Shown in pieces: positions 14,951-24,161 of a stretch of DNA of 64,000 nt. The first letter of the stretch is position 1. Each line of letters starts with the position of its first letter. Location: assembly GCA_902760865.1 (NCBI GenBank), contig CACWID010000008.1:1-64000 (forward strand). Reading direction: 5' to 3'. The notes under the pieces are model-generated. The model made no database searches and was not told the origin of the DNA. It saw only the letters and a program-made list of their open reading frames with translations. Position numbers and translations under genes: made by a program. This DNA comes from an uncultured Bacteroidales bacterium (GTDB lineage: Bacteria; Bacteroidota; Bacteroidia; Bacteroidales; Muribaculaceae).

Positions 14951-17428
14951 ATGAAGACAACCAAGTTATTGACAACACTCGCCTGTCTGCTGGCAGCCGT
15001 GACGATGAGCGCCCAGTCGCCCATCGCCGTGGACTGGCACATGGGGCAGAACAACACGGCTGCGAACAATTATAGTTCGCGCTTCGTCATCAAGAATGTG
15101 TCCAAGGCGCCCCTGAACGCCGATTGGCAATTCTTCTTCAACCAGTTCTCGCGTTCGGTGATTCTGCCCGCAGGTTCTCCGGTGAACGTTGAGGAAGTCT
15201 CAAACGGCTATTACCGCATCCAGCCTAATGCCAACTACAAGCCTATCGCTGCCGGCGACTCTCTCGTGGTCGAGATGTTGACGGGCGGTGAGTTGCTCAA
15301 CAGGAATTACATGCCCGAAGGCGGCCACCTGGTATTGAACGGCGACATGGCTCACCCCATCGTCGTGAATATCAACCGCGCTGCACTCGACAAGCCGGGT
15401 CAGTGGCGCGACCACAAGATTTATCCCGACGGCAACTACATGTACGGTTTCAACGAGGCCATCAACGGCTTCGGTGACGGCTACACGGGCAACGACTACG
15501 ACATCTTCCCGATGCCCAAGCAGGTGGACATCGAGGACGGCTTTACCCAGGTGGGCAGCCTCGTGACCATCAAGACGGGCAAGTGGTTCCAATGGGGCGG
15601 TTATCGTCGTGCCAAGAACCTGCTTACCAGTGAGTTGCAGAAGCGCGGCATCTATGCCACCAGTGGCCAGGGCACTGTTATCCGTCTGTTGCTGGACAAG
15701 AAGATGAGCGACAACCGCGAGTATTACAGCCTGCGTGTCCATAACGGCGAAATCACCATCTTGGGCAGAACTCAGGCCGCCCTGGTCAACGGCGTGTTGA
15801 CTCTCATCGCCGCCCTGGACCATAGCAAGGGCCACCGCCTGCAAAATTGCTTTGTCATTGACTGGCCCGACTTCGGTTACCGAGGTCTGATGCTTGACAT
15901 CTCGCGCAATTATGTGGCTAAGGGTCAGGATTTGTACCGATTCATCGACCTGATGTCCTATTATAAGTTCAATGCCCTGCAGTTCCACTTCGCCGATGAT
16001 GAAGGTTGGCGACTTGAAATTCCTGGCTTCCCCGAGTTGACGCAGGTGGCTTCTCGCCGCGGTTGTACCCTTGATGAGAAGGATTTCATGGCTCAGTCCA
16101 TCTCGGGCAACGGCAACCCCGATGACCAGTCCCAATGTGCTAACGGCTATCTCACACGTGCCGAGTTCATTGATTTCCTGAAATATGCATGGGCCCATGG
16201 TGTGCGTGTCATCCCCGAGATTGAGACCCCCGGACATGCCCGTGCCGCCATCGTGGCGATGAAGAGTCGCTCCATCAATAATCCCACTGCCGAGCAGTTC
16301 CGCCTGTGGGACGATAAAAACACTTCGGTCTATACGTCGGCACAGGGCTTCCATGATAACGTGCTCAATGTCGCCAGCGACGACGTTTACCGCTTCATCG
16401 ACCGCGTGGTCGAGGAGTTGCAGAAGATGTATAAAGAAGCCGGCCTGAAGCTCGAGATCGTCCATCTGGGCGGTGATGAGGTTCCCGACAATGCCTGGTC
16501 CAAGAGTCCCGATGTGCAGGCGCTCATGCAGCGAGAGGGCCTGAAAACCCAGCATGAGGTGAGCGAGTATTACATCAAGCGCATCAGTACCCTGCTCGAG
16601 GCCCGCAAGATACGCATCGAGGGCTGGCAGGAAGTCGCACTCGACCATAAACCTGAGTTTAACGCTGCTGTCGCTCCGCGTGTAGCCGGCGTGAATGCCT
16701 GGAGCACTGTGGGTTCGCGTGCCGATGTGCCCTATCGTCTTGCCAATGACGGCTATCCCGTCATCCTGTCGAACGTGACCAACTTCTACATGGACATGGG
16801 CTACAGCTGGCACCAGAACGAGCAAGGTCTGCACTGGGGCGGCAAGGTCGATGAGTTTGACGCCTGGAGCGCTCTGCCTGCCAACATCTATGCCAGCGCC
16901 CGCACTGCCGTTGACGGTACTCCTATCAATATCACTACTGCTGCCGATGGTAAAGTCAAGTTGGAGAAGCCTGAGAACATCATTGGTGTACAGGCACAGT
17001 TGTGGAGCGAGACAATACGCTCCTTTGACGAGGTGCAGTACTTGTTGCTGCCCAAGATGATGGGCGTGAGCGAGAGGGCCTGGACCGCCATTCCCGAGTG
17101 GAGCAAGGACCTGACCGACATCAAGGCCTATAACGAGCCCCGTCACCAGTATAACCTGAAGATCGGAACCCGCGAGTTGCCGCTGCTGCATGGCATGGGC
17201 TACAACTTCCGCGTGGGACCTCCGGGCATCAAGCTGGAAGATGGCAAACTGCTCATCAACACGCAGTATCCCGACGAGCTGGTGACCTATACCCTCGACG
17301 GCAGCGAGCCCGCCATCGACTCGCCCCGCTGGACGGCCCCGGTGCCCATCAAGACGCAGCCCCAGGTCATCAAGGCCAAGGCCTTCTACCTGGGCCACGA
17401 GAGTGTGACGACCTACCTGTTCAAGTAA
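14951..17428 (+). CDS. GH20 beta-N-acetylhexosaminidase, secreted
   Basis: 825 aa with signal peptide (MKTTKLLTTLACLLAAVTMSA). Order: chitobiase-type N-terminal beta domain (about 25-165, 'IAVDWHMGQNN'), GH20b domain (about 180-290), GH20 barrel (about 300-700), and a C-terminal chitobiase/HEX_C-like domain ('LVTYTLDGSEP', about 770-820). The catalytic Asp509-Glu510 pair is in 'HLGGDEVPD'. It releases terminal GlcNAc/GalNAc from glycans using substrate-assisted catalysis and acts in the periplasm or at the surface. It has no dockerin. Its last 24 bp are repeated at 18761-18784, beyond the next gene. Confidence 0.94.
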   Translation: MKTTKLLTTLACLLAAVTMSAQSPIAVDWHMGQNNTAANNYSSRFVIKNVSKAPLNADWQFFFNQFSRSVILPAGSPVNVEEVSNGYYRIQPNANYKPIAAGDSLVVEMLTGGELLNRNYMPEGGHLVLNGDMAHPIVVNINRAALDKPGQWRDHKIYPDGNYMYGFNEAINGFGDGYTGNDYDIFPMPKQVDIEDGFTQVGSLVTIKTGKWFQWGGYRRAKNLLTSELQKRGIYATSGQGTVIRLLLDKKMSDNREYYSLRVHNGEITILGRTQAALVNGVLTLIAALDHSKGHRLQNCFVIDWPDFGYRGLMLDISRNYVAKGQDLYRFIDLMSYYKFNALQFHFADDEGWRLEIPGFPELTQVASRRGCTLDEKDFMAQSISGNGNPDDQSQCANGYLTRAEFIDFLKYAWAHGVRVIPEIETPGHARAAIVAMKSRSINNPTAEQFRLWDDKNTSVYTSAQGFHDNVLNVASDDVYRFIDRVVEELQKMYKEAGLKLEIVHLGGDEVPDNAWSKSPDVQALMQREGLKTQHEVSEYYIKRISTLLEARKIRIEGWQEVALDHKPEFNAAVAPRVAGVNAWSTVGSRADVPYRLANDGYPVILSNVTNFYMDMGYSWHQNEQGLHWGGKVDEFDAWSALPANIYASARTAVDGTPINITTAADGKVKLEKPENIIGVQAQLWSETIRSFDEVQYLLLPKMMGVSERAWTAIPEWSKDLTDIKAYNEPRHQYNLKIGTRELPLLHGMGYNFRVGPPGIKLEDGKLLINTQYPDELVTYTLDGSEPAIDSPRWTAPVPIKTQPQVIKAKAFYLGHESVTTYLFK

Positions 17429-17469
17429 ATCATAGCAAGAGGATAAATTAATCTTTAATATTTAATACA

Positions 17470-18747
17470 ATGAAAAATTTTTGGATTTCTATCGTGTTGT
17501 TGGGTCTCTTGCCGTTGCCAGGATGGGCTTATGCCGAGCAACAGTCAGATGTAGAGAATGTGACCCCAAATGAAAAAAATGTGGGAAAAACCGGACTGAC
17601 GAGCAAAGATAATGTCTCGCTAAGGGGTCGAACTCTTCGTTGGGATGTGAATATGGATGGCGAAGTGAGCATTGCTGATGTGAATGATGTCATTGATTAT
17701 ATCCTCTATGGCAGTCAACAAGAAATATCTTCGGCTTACTACTATGTGGGCACTAGCAATGATTGGACTCCTTGTGATCCCACCTATAAGCTGGATAACG
17801 GCGGTGGTGATGTGTATGCTAATCCCGTATTCACTGTTGTGGTTCCCGCTACCGGTGAGGATAACTGGTTCAAGATCTATTCTCAGGAGACCATGGACCT
17901 GGGTACCGACGGTTTCTGGAATGGCGACTTCATCGGCTTTGCCGAGAATGGCGCAAACGGGTTGAGCGGTAACTTCGTGGAGGGCACTAACGATCAGATC
18001 GCATTCAACTTCAAGATTCCCGCCGACATCCGTGCCGACAAGTATCGTCTGACTTTCGACATGATCAACCGCACCTTCAAATTTGAGGCTATCAGGGAAA
18101 CGCCTGACCTGTGGTATCTTGTGGGAAGCTGCATCGGTGACGGCTCATGGGATAATAATAACTATTATTCCTTGGGCACCTCGCTTGTTCCTCTGTACCC
18201 TCAACCTGGCAACAAAGATATGTTGAGCTACGTTGGTTATTTCCCCGCTGGTAAGGGCTTTAAATTAATTCATACGCCTGGCAGCTGGGATGAGCAATGG
18301 GGTCTGGGTAATGATGGCCACCTTGTGAAGAACGATGGCTATAGTGCTGGCATTGAGGTTGCTGAGGACGGTTACTACCAGATTACTTACAACTTGAATA
18401 TGGACGTTGTCACAATTGCCAAATACATAGGTGTTGTAGACGTTTTCACATCAATGGGTATGCCTGGCGCCTATCAGGATTGGGATCCTGCTACTGCACC
18501 ATTGATGAGTCCTATGGGCACGGTCTATGAGAACCATGACTGGATCAAGAAGAAAATGATCTTTGGCTCCGATACAGAACTCAAGTTTACTGCTGATGGC
18601 AGCTGGATGATGAACTGGGGAAGCGAAGCATTCCCAGTTGGCGTCGGTATTGAATATGGTCCCAACATTCCTATTAGTGCTGGAACTTATACGGTCGTTT
18701 TCAATGACATTTTAGGAATATATTATTTTATTGAGGACCTTGAGTGA
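17470..18747 (+). CDS. SusE/SusF-like secreted glycan-binding protein with an N-terminal single dockerin loop
   Basis: 425 aa with signal peptide ending near 'GWAYA'. A lone dockerin-like loop, 'WDVNMDGEVSIADVNDVI' (from residue 58), precedes about 345 residues of repeated beta-sandwich modules. These have 'YYVGTSNDWTP', 'WYLVGSCIGDGSW' and 'TSMGMPGAYQDWDP' starts, the pattern of SusE/SusF starch-binding domains. It probably binds glycan at the surface and has no catalytic motif. Codon use is visibly more AT-rich than its neighbours. A 24-bp duplication of the GH20 3' end lies just after it, suggesting insertion. The tag position and single loop are unlike every other dockerin protein here. 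Confidence 0.75.
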   Translation: MKNFWISIVLLGLLPLPGWAYAEQQSDVENVTPNEKNVGKTGLTSKDNVSLRGRTLRWDVNMDGEVSIADVNDVIDYILYGSQQEISSAYYYVGTSNDWTPCDPTYKLDNGGGDVYANPVFTVVVPATGEDNWFKIYSQETMDLGTDGFWNGDFIGFAENGANGLSGNFVEGTNDQIAFNFKIPADIRADKYRLTFDMINRTFKFEAIRETPDLWYLVGSCIGDGSWDNNNYYSLGTSLVPLYPQPGNKDMLSYVGYFPAGKGFKLIHTPGSWDEQWGLGNDGHLVKNDGYSAGIEVAEDGYYQITYNLNMDVVTIAKYIGVVDVFTSMGMPGAYQDWDPATAPLMSPMGTVYENHDWIKKKMIFGSDTELKFTADGSWMMNWGSEAFPVGVGIEYGPNIPISAGTYTVVFNDILGIYYFIEDLE

Positions 18748-18760
18748 TTTTCTAATGATC

Positions 18761-18784
18761 GTAACGACCTACCTGTTCAAGTAA
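18761..18784 (+). repeat. 24-bp direct repeat of the GH20 gene 3' end
   Basis: Matches 17405-17428 with one mismatch, including the last codons and stop of the GH20 gene (core ACGACCTACCTGTTC, then AAGTAA). The pair brackets the SusE/F-like gene like a recombination scar. Confidence 0.9.
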
Positions 18785-18788
18785 CTGC

Positions 18789-18910
18789 CACACAACAGTA
18801 GAAGGAAGACAATAAGTACAATAAATACAATGCTGTCCAGCGCGTGCCTACCGCTGAGAAACAATTGTATTTGTTGTACTTATTGTTTTCTTTTTTGGTG
18901 TGTTGTATGG
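18789..18910. repeat. long imperfect inverted repeat, probable terminator
   Basis: The inner arms 18808-18831 and 18864-18887 pair over 24 bp with two mismatches. Outer CCACACAACA and TGTTGT segments extend the stem, and a T-run lies at 18888-18896. It occupies the 339-bp gap before susC. The rest of the gap is AT-rich leader with a promoter. Confidence 0.75.
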
Positions 18911-19016
18911 TTGTTTAATTCGTGAAAATTATTGAAAAGTTGTTGTTAAATATAAAATATTTGGATTTTGAGTGTTAAAAAGGTACATTATATATAAATG
19001 ATTGAAAAAAAATGTG

Positions 19017-19024
19017 TATGTTTG
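19017..19024 (+). promoter_or_regulatory. -7 element upstream of the susC-like gene
   Basis: TATGTTTG matches TAnnTTTG and leaves a leader of about 57 bases. No good -33 box was found, which may indicate activator dependence. No regulator gene is adjacent. Confidence 0.45.
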
Positions 19025-19086
19025 TAGTTCATTCGCAAACACGTTTCAGAAACATCACTTTACCTAATCAATAAAACCTATTAAGA

Positions 19087-22000
19087 ATGAGAAAACAGTT
19101 ACTATTGCTACTCTGCCTCAGCCTCTTGTCGCTGCCGGGCCTGGCCCGCGTGGTGACAGGCGTGGTGACGCAGTCGAGCGACGGCGAGCCGATTATCGGC
19201 GCGTCGGTCAAGGTGCACGGCACGACGCGCGGCACGGCGACCGACTTTGACGGCCGTTTCTCGATTGAGGCCAGCGACGGCGACGTGCTCGACGTGAGCT
19301 ACGTGGGCATGAATCCCAAGAGCGTGAAGATTGCCGCCGGACAGACGGTGGTGAACATCGCCCTTGAGGACAACGCTCAAGTGCTGGGCGAGGTCGTGGT
19401 GACAGCCATGGGCCAGACCCAAGAGAAAAAGAAACTGAACTTTGCCGTTCAGTCCCTTGACGAGGAGGCGGTGACCGCCGGCGGTTCGACCAACTTCGCC
19501 AACACTCTGCAGGGCAAGATTGCCGGTCTGCAGGTGAGCACGGGCGGTAGCTCGCCCAACTCCTCGACGCAGGTCATCATCCGCGCCATCTCGTCGATGA
19601 ACAACTCCCAGAGCAACGAGCCGCTGATGATTGTTGACGGTATGGCCATCCGTGGCGGTGCCTCGACACTGGCCGACATGAACCCCAACGACATCGAGAA
19701 CATCACCGTGCTCAAGGGCGCCGCCGCATCGGCCCTCTATGGTCAGGAAGGTGCCAACGGTGTCATCATGATCACCACCAAGAGCGGAGGCAAGGGCGGA
19801 GAAGTCACTGTCACCGCATCGGCCTCGTTGGAGCTGAATGTGCCGGCCCGCCTGCCCAGAATTCAGAGCACCTTCATTCCTGGTGCCAAGGGTATGTACA
19901 AGGAAAACATGGGCAGCGGTGGCTGGGGCCCCTACCTGGGCGAGAATGACGCCTATTACAACAACCTGAAGGACTTCCTCAAGACGGGCATCCTGCAGAA
20001 GTATGACGTGAGCGTGAGCGGCGGTACCGAGAAATTCACGTCCTATGCCTCTATCTCCTATACCGACAACCAGGGTATCGTTCCCAAGGATTACCGCAAG
20101 CAGGTGAATGCCCTGATCAAGGGCATCTATAAGCCCAGTGACAAGGTGACCATCCAGCTGAGCGCCAACTTCATGAACCGCAAGTCGCGCGGATTCGGCA
20201 ACTCGATGTCCACCATCTACAACTGGGGTATCAACAAGGACATGAGCGACTACCGCACCCTCGAGGGACACGTGAACTGGTGGGCCTACTACGACCACTG
20301 GGAGAACCTGCTCGACACCGAGCGCATCAACGGTGCCGTGTCGCCCTACTTCGGCCGCTACATGGACTGGAGCCAGACCGAGGGCAACCGTTTCATCATC
20401 AACGGCCAGATCAGTTACGAGCCCATCAAGAACCTGGTGTTCACCGGCAAGATGGGCTACGACAAGAGCTACTCGATGTATGACTCCTACACGGTGCCCC
20501 GCCTGTATGACGGCGACCTGGTGGATCCCACTGCCGAGGACGTGCAGACCAAGCTGTCGGACATGCAGGACCGCTACGGTTCCTACAGTTTCCAGCCCTC
20601 GCGCGGTGCCCTGCTCAACATGCAGCTGCTGGCCACCTATCAGCACACCTTTGCCGAGGATTATACCGTCAGCGCCCTCTATGGCGTTGAGTTCAAGGAG
20701 ACCAAGGGCCTGGAGTCATCCATCTATAATGAGCACTTCCAGCTGGGCGGTGAGTTCTACAGCTTCAACAACACCGACTTCACCAACGGCGACCTGCTCA
20801 TCAGCAACCATCCCACGCTCTACCACAGCAAGTATAACAAATATGGCCACTTCGGCGAGCTTCGCTTTGACTACAAGGGCATGGCACAGCTGTCGGTGAC
20901 CGGCCGCATGGACGGTTCATCAGCCTTCAAGCAGGCCAGCAAGACCAACTACTTCTACCCCTCGGTCACTGCAGGTGTCATCTTCAGCGAGCTGTTCAAC
21001 CTGACCAATGACTGGTTCAGCTACGGCAAGCTGCGCGGCAACTGGGCCAAGGTGGGTAAGGACAGCCCCCGCTACCTGTTTACCGACACCTACAAGCAGT
21101 GGACCCTGTTCCCCGATGCCGGCTACGGTGTGGATCCCACCACCTCGCGAGCCATCGACCTGGAGCCAGAGATGACCAAGTCGTGGGAGATCGGCGCCGA
21201 CCTGCGCTTCTTCCGCAACTGGACGCGCCTCGACATCGCCTACTACTCGACCACCGTCGATAACCAGATTGTCAGCGTGCGCGTATCGCCCGCCTCGGGT
21301 ACCATCCTTCAGACCCGCAACGAGGGTAGCCTGAAGAACCACGGTATGGAGATCTCGTTGAATCAGGACCTCATCAAGGCAACCGACTTCTCATGGAGCG
21401 CTCTGGCCAACTTCTCGTTCAACCGCAGCAAGGTGCTCTACCTGCCCAACGACATCATCGAGATTCAGGGCACGCAGTATGGCGACATCTTCCCCGTCGC
21501 CCGCCTGCATGAGTCCTCGACGGGTATCTCGGGTAAGGACTACGTGCGTGACCCCGAGGGCCGTGTCGTGTGTGACGAGAACGGTTACCCCATCATCGAC
21601 AGCGCCAAGGGCATCTACATCGGCAACCGCGAGCCCGACTGGCTGTTGGGTATCGGCAGCACGCTGCGTTACAAGAACGCCACGCTGTCGTTCCTGTTCG
21701 ACGGCCGCAAGGGCGGTGACGTGGTCAACGTCACGGGCCGCAGCCAGATCACCAACGGCATGAGCAGCCTCTATGACAAGTACCGCAACCGCGAGTACAT
21801 CATCAACGGCGTGCAGGCCGTGCCCGGTCCTGACGGAACGACGACCTATGTCAAGAACACCACGCCCATCGTGCTTGACTCCTACTTTATCAACACCTAT
21901 TACTCGACCGTCTCATCCAACTTTATCGAGGACGGTTCCTACATCCGCTTGAGCTATGTGACGCTGAGCTATGACTTCGGCAAGCACTTCAAGCGCACCT

Positions 22001-22182
22001 GGCCCGTCAAGGGCTTGTCATTGACTGCTACAGCCCGTAACCTGCTGATGTTGACCAAGTATCGCGGCAACGACCCCGCCGTGCTTGCCTCGACAGCAGG
22101 TGGTACCGGCGGTGCCGGCATCGACAATTACAACGTGCCCAGCACGCGCAGTTTCAATTTCACGCTTAAAGCAACATTCTAA
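19087..22182 (+). CDS. SusC-like TonB-dependent outer-membrane transporter
   Basis: 1031 aa, normal length. Signal peptide, then a carboxypeptidase-regulatory-like beta domain (about 22-105, 'GVVTQSSDGEPIIGASVKV'). Next is the plug ('EVVVTAMGQTQEKKKLNFAV' ... 'VLKGAAASALYGQEGANGVI') and a long beta-barrel ending 'FNFTLKATF', with the terminal Phe expected of BAM substrates. It imports oligosaccharides with its SusD lid, powered by TonB-ExbBD. It is the first gene of a probable susC-susD-lipoprotein-lipoprotein operon with 17-100 bp gaps. The glycan is not predictable from this gene. Confidence 0.96.
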   Translation: MRKQLLLLLCLSLLSLPGLARVVTGVVTQSSDGEPIIGASVKVHGTTRGTATDFDGRFSIEASDGDVLDVSYVGMNPKSVKIAAGQTVVNIALEDNAQVLGEVVVTAMGQTQEKKKLNFAVQSLDEEAVTAGGSTNFANTLQGKIAGLQVSTGGSSPNSSTQVIIRAISSMNNSQSNEPLMIVDGMAIRGGASTLADMNPNDIENITVLKGAAASALYGQEGANGVIMITTKSGGKGGEVTVTASASLELNVPARLPRIQSTFIPGAKGMYKENMGSGGWGPYLGENDAYYNNLKDFLKTGILQKYDVSVSGGTEKFTSYASISYTDNQGIVPKDYRKQVNALIKGIYKPSDKVTIQLSANFMNRKSRGFGNSMSTIYNWGINKDMSDYRTLEGHVNWWAYYDHWENLLDTERINGAVSPYFGRYMDWSQTEGNRFIINGQISYEPIKNLVFTGKMGYDKSYSMYDSYTVPRLYDGDLVDPTAEDVQTKLSDMQDRYGSYSFQPSRGALLNMQLLATYQHTFAEDYTVSALYGVEFKETKGLESSIYNEHFQLGGEFYSFNNTDFTNGDLLISNHPTLYHSKYNKYGHFGELRFDYKGMAQLSVTGRMDGSSAFKQASKTNYFYPSVTAGVIFSELFNLTNDWFSYGKLRGNWAKVGKDSPRYLFTDTYKQWTLFPDAGYGVDPTTSRAIDLEPEMTKSWEIGADLRFFRNWTRLDIAYYSTTVDNQIVSVRVSPASGTILQTRNEGSLKNHGMEISLNQDLIKATDFSWSALANFSFNRSKVLYLPNDIIEIQGTQYGDIFPVARLHESSTGISGKDYVRDPEGRVVCDENGYPIIDSAKGIYIGNREPDWLLGIGSTLRYKNATLSFLFDGRKGGDVVNVTGRSQITNGMSSLYDKYRNREYIINGVQAVPGPDGTTTYVKNTTPIVLDSYFINTYYSTVSSNFIEDGSYIRLSYVTLSYDFGKHFKRTWPVKGLSLTATARNLLMLTKYRGNDPAVLASTAGGTGGAGIDNYNVPSTRSFNFTLKATF

Positions 22183-22199
22183 ACAGGAGGCCAACGACT

Positions 22200-24119
22200 A
22201 TGAAAAAGATTAAGTTTTTAGCATTGTTGATGCTGGTTGGCCTGATGTCGGTGAGTTGCAATGACATGCTCGACGAGAATGTCAACCCCGACAGGGCCCA
22301 TGATATCGAAGCCAAGGACGGTCTGCCCGTCATCATCTATTATGCCCAGCAGATTGTCTATGACCATAGTGAATACTACGCCTACTTCTCCCAGATGCTC
22401 ACCACCGGCGGCAAGAGTTCGGTGGGTGCCTACAGCTACAAGTGCGAGTGGGAGATGCTGACGATGAACCGCCACCCGATGTGGCGCCGCCACTTCTATG
22501 ACATCGGCAAGAACACCGTCAATCTGGTCAACAACTCCAAGGCCATCAATTCGCCCAACTACGAGCTGATAGGCCGCACCATCATGCTGATGTCCACCCA
22601 GTTGACGACCGACGCCTTTGGCGACATTCCCCGCAGCGAGGCTTACCAGAGCATCGCTCCGACCTACGACACCCAGGCCTCCATCTATGCCTGGATGATG
22701 CAGGAGTGTGAAGACCTCATCAAGATGTATGAGGACCCCGCTATCGTCAATAACCCCGACAACCAGCCGTTGACTGCCAAGGAGGACCGCGTCTATGGCG
22801 GCGACCTCGAGAAGTGGAAGGGCCTGGTGCTGGCCGTCAAGGCCCGCCTGCTGCTGCGCAACATCCCCAACGTGGACCGCAGCCCCGCCATGTGCCAGAA
22901 GATCATCGCCGCTGCCGATGCTGCCATCAACCAGTGGCGCAAGGGTGACGTGTTCGACTACCAGGGAGGCCGCGATGCGTGGTTCGGCAACGAGCCGCGC
23001 TACTACTGGGACGGCGGCACGGGCACACAGAACGCCGTGTGGAGCGTCGCCCAGCCCGTCATCAACTCGTGGGAGTCGCGCGGCAACCTCTTGGGCAGCG
23101 CCATCCCGAGCAAGTTCTTCATGGTGGACCTGATGGGTATCAGTAAGCCTGACAACGAGATGACCTGCGGCATGTTCAATGCCGAGGGCGCCCACGACGG
23201 CTTTGCCAACGACCCGCGCTGCGGCCTGCTGATGATTGCCCGCACGGGACCTGCCAGCCCCTCGGTAGCCAGCGAGCGCATCAAGATGCGTTACCTGGAG
23301 AACAACATCGGCATGGGTACATCCTACAAGATTGCCAACTATCCCAACCTGTACATGGGAGCCTATGCCGGAGCGGCAGATGCCTACAACCCCATCTTCA
23401 CGATGGAGGAGCTCTACTTCATCAAGGCCGAGGCCCTGTACTGGATGGGCAACAAGACCGAGGCGTGCGCCCTGGCCAAGGAGGCCACGAAGTGGAACAT
23501 CCAGCGCCACCTGGCCGCCTTCCTGCGCAACTACCCCAACGAGAACTACAATCCTAACACCGACAACAAGTACCCCGGCAACTCGGTAGCCGGCGGCAAG
23601 CCCGGTTATCAGGCCGCCGAGTACTGGGACGGTCAGGTGGCCGCCTTCCTCGACAATGAGGACTACTTCCGCGGCACGAGCACAACGCCCGCCGTGCACA
23701 AGGTGACCGACCGTGGCAACAAGCACTGGTTCTTCAATCCCAGTGAGTTCACGTTGAGCGACCTGATGCAGCAGAAGTACATCGCCATGTACCTGCAGCC
23801 CGAGCAGTGGACCGACATGCGCCGTTACCACTACAGTAACAACCGCAACCACTACGGCATCGGTGACAACCAGGAAATCATCTATCCGACCCTGCGCAGG
23901 CCCTACAACCTGTATGCGGCCTACTGGATCGACGGCCTCACCGAGGAACAGAAGGAGAACACCTGGATCCAGCGCCTGAACTATGACACCGAGACCGAGG
24001 AGAAGTACAACCGCGGCGAGCTTGAGCGCCTGGGAGCCTACAAGAACTACAAGTGGCTGCAGGAACCCATGATCTGGGCCCACAGCTATGGCGAAGTCAC
24101 CTCCTTGACTCAAGAGTAG
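22200..24119 (+). CDS. SusD/RagB-like surface glycan-binding lipoprotein
   Basis: 639 aa. Lipobox with Cys20 ('GLMSVSCNDM') followed by acidic residues typical of surface-exported Bacteroidetes lipoproteins. The helical TPR-like SusD fold is evident in segments such as 'TMEELYFIKAEALYWMGN'. It forms the lid of the SusC barrel and captures oligosaccharide. It starts 17 bp after susC, so co-transcription is expected. Confidence 0.94.
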   Translation: MKKIKFLALLMLVGLMSVSCNDMLDENVNPDRAHDIEAKDGLPVIIYYAQQIVYDHSEYYAYFSQMLTTGGKSSVGAYSYKCEWEMLTMNRHPMWRRHFYDIGKNTVNLVNNSKAINSPNYELIGRTIMLMSTQLTTDAFGDIPRSEAYQSIAPTYDTQASIYAWMMQECEDLIKMYEDPAIVNNPDNQPLTAKEDRVYGGDLEKWKGLVLAVKARLLLRNIPNVDRSPAMCQKIIAAADAAINQWRKGDVFDYQGGRDAWFGNEPRYYWDGGTGTQNAVWSVAQPVINSWESRGNLLGSAIPSKFFMVDLMGISKPDNEMTCGMFNAEGAHDGFANDPRCGLLMIARTGPASPSVASERIKMRYLENNIGMGTSYKIANYPNLYMGAYAGAADAYNPIFTMEELYFIKAEALYWMGNKTEACALAKEATKWNIQRHLAAFLRNYPNENYNPNTDNKYPGNSVAGGKPGYQAAEYWDGQVAAFLDNEDYFRGTSTTPAVHKVTDRGNKHWFFNPSEFTLSDLMQQKYIAMYLQPEQWTDMRRYHYSNNRNHYGIGDNQEIIYPTLRRPYNLYAAYWIDGLTEEQKENTWIQRLNYDTETEEKYNRGELERLGAYKNYKWLQEPMIWAHSYGEVTSLTQE

Positions 24120-24161
24120 TACAGTTAATAGTTAATAGATAACAGATAATAGTTGACAACT

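Noticed and set aside
15200-17398. 732-codon open frame antisense to the GH20 gene, and similar long antisense frames over susC, susD, the PKD lipoprotein and speA
   Set aside because: They mirror GC-rich codon-biased genes on the other strand, have low-complexity His/Val/Ala/Gly-rich translations, and lack signal peptides or family motifs.
17470-18747. SusE/F-like gene as an insertion sequence or transposon cargo with transposase
   Set aside because: No transposase and no terminal inverted repeats are present; only the 24-bp duplication supports insertion.
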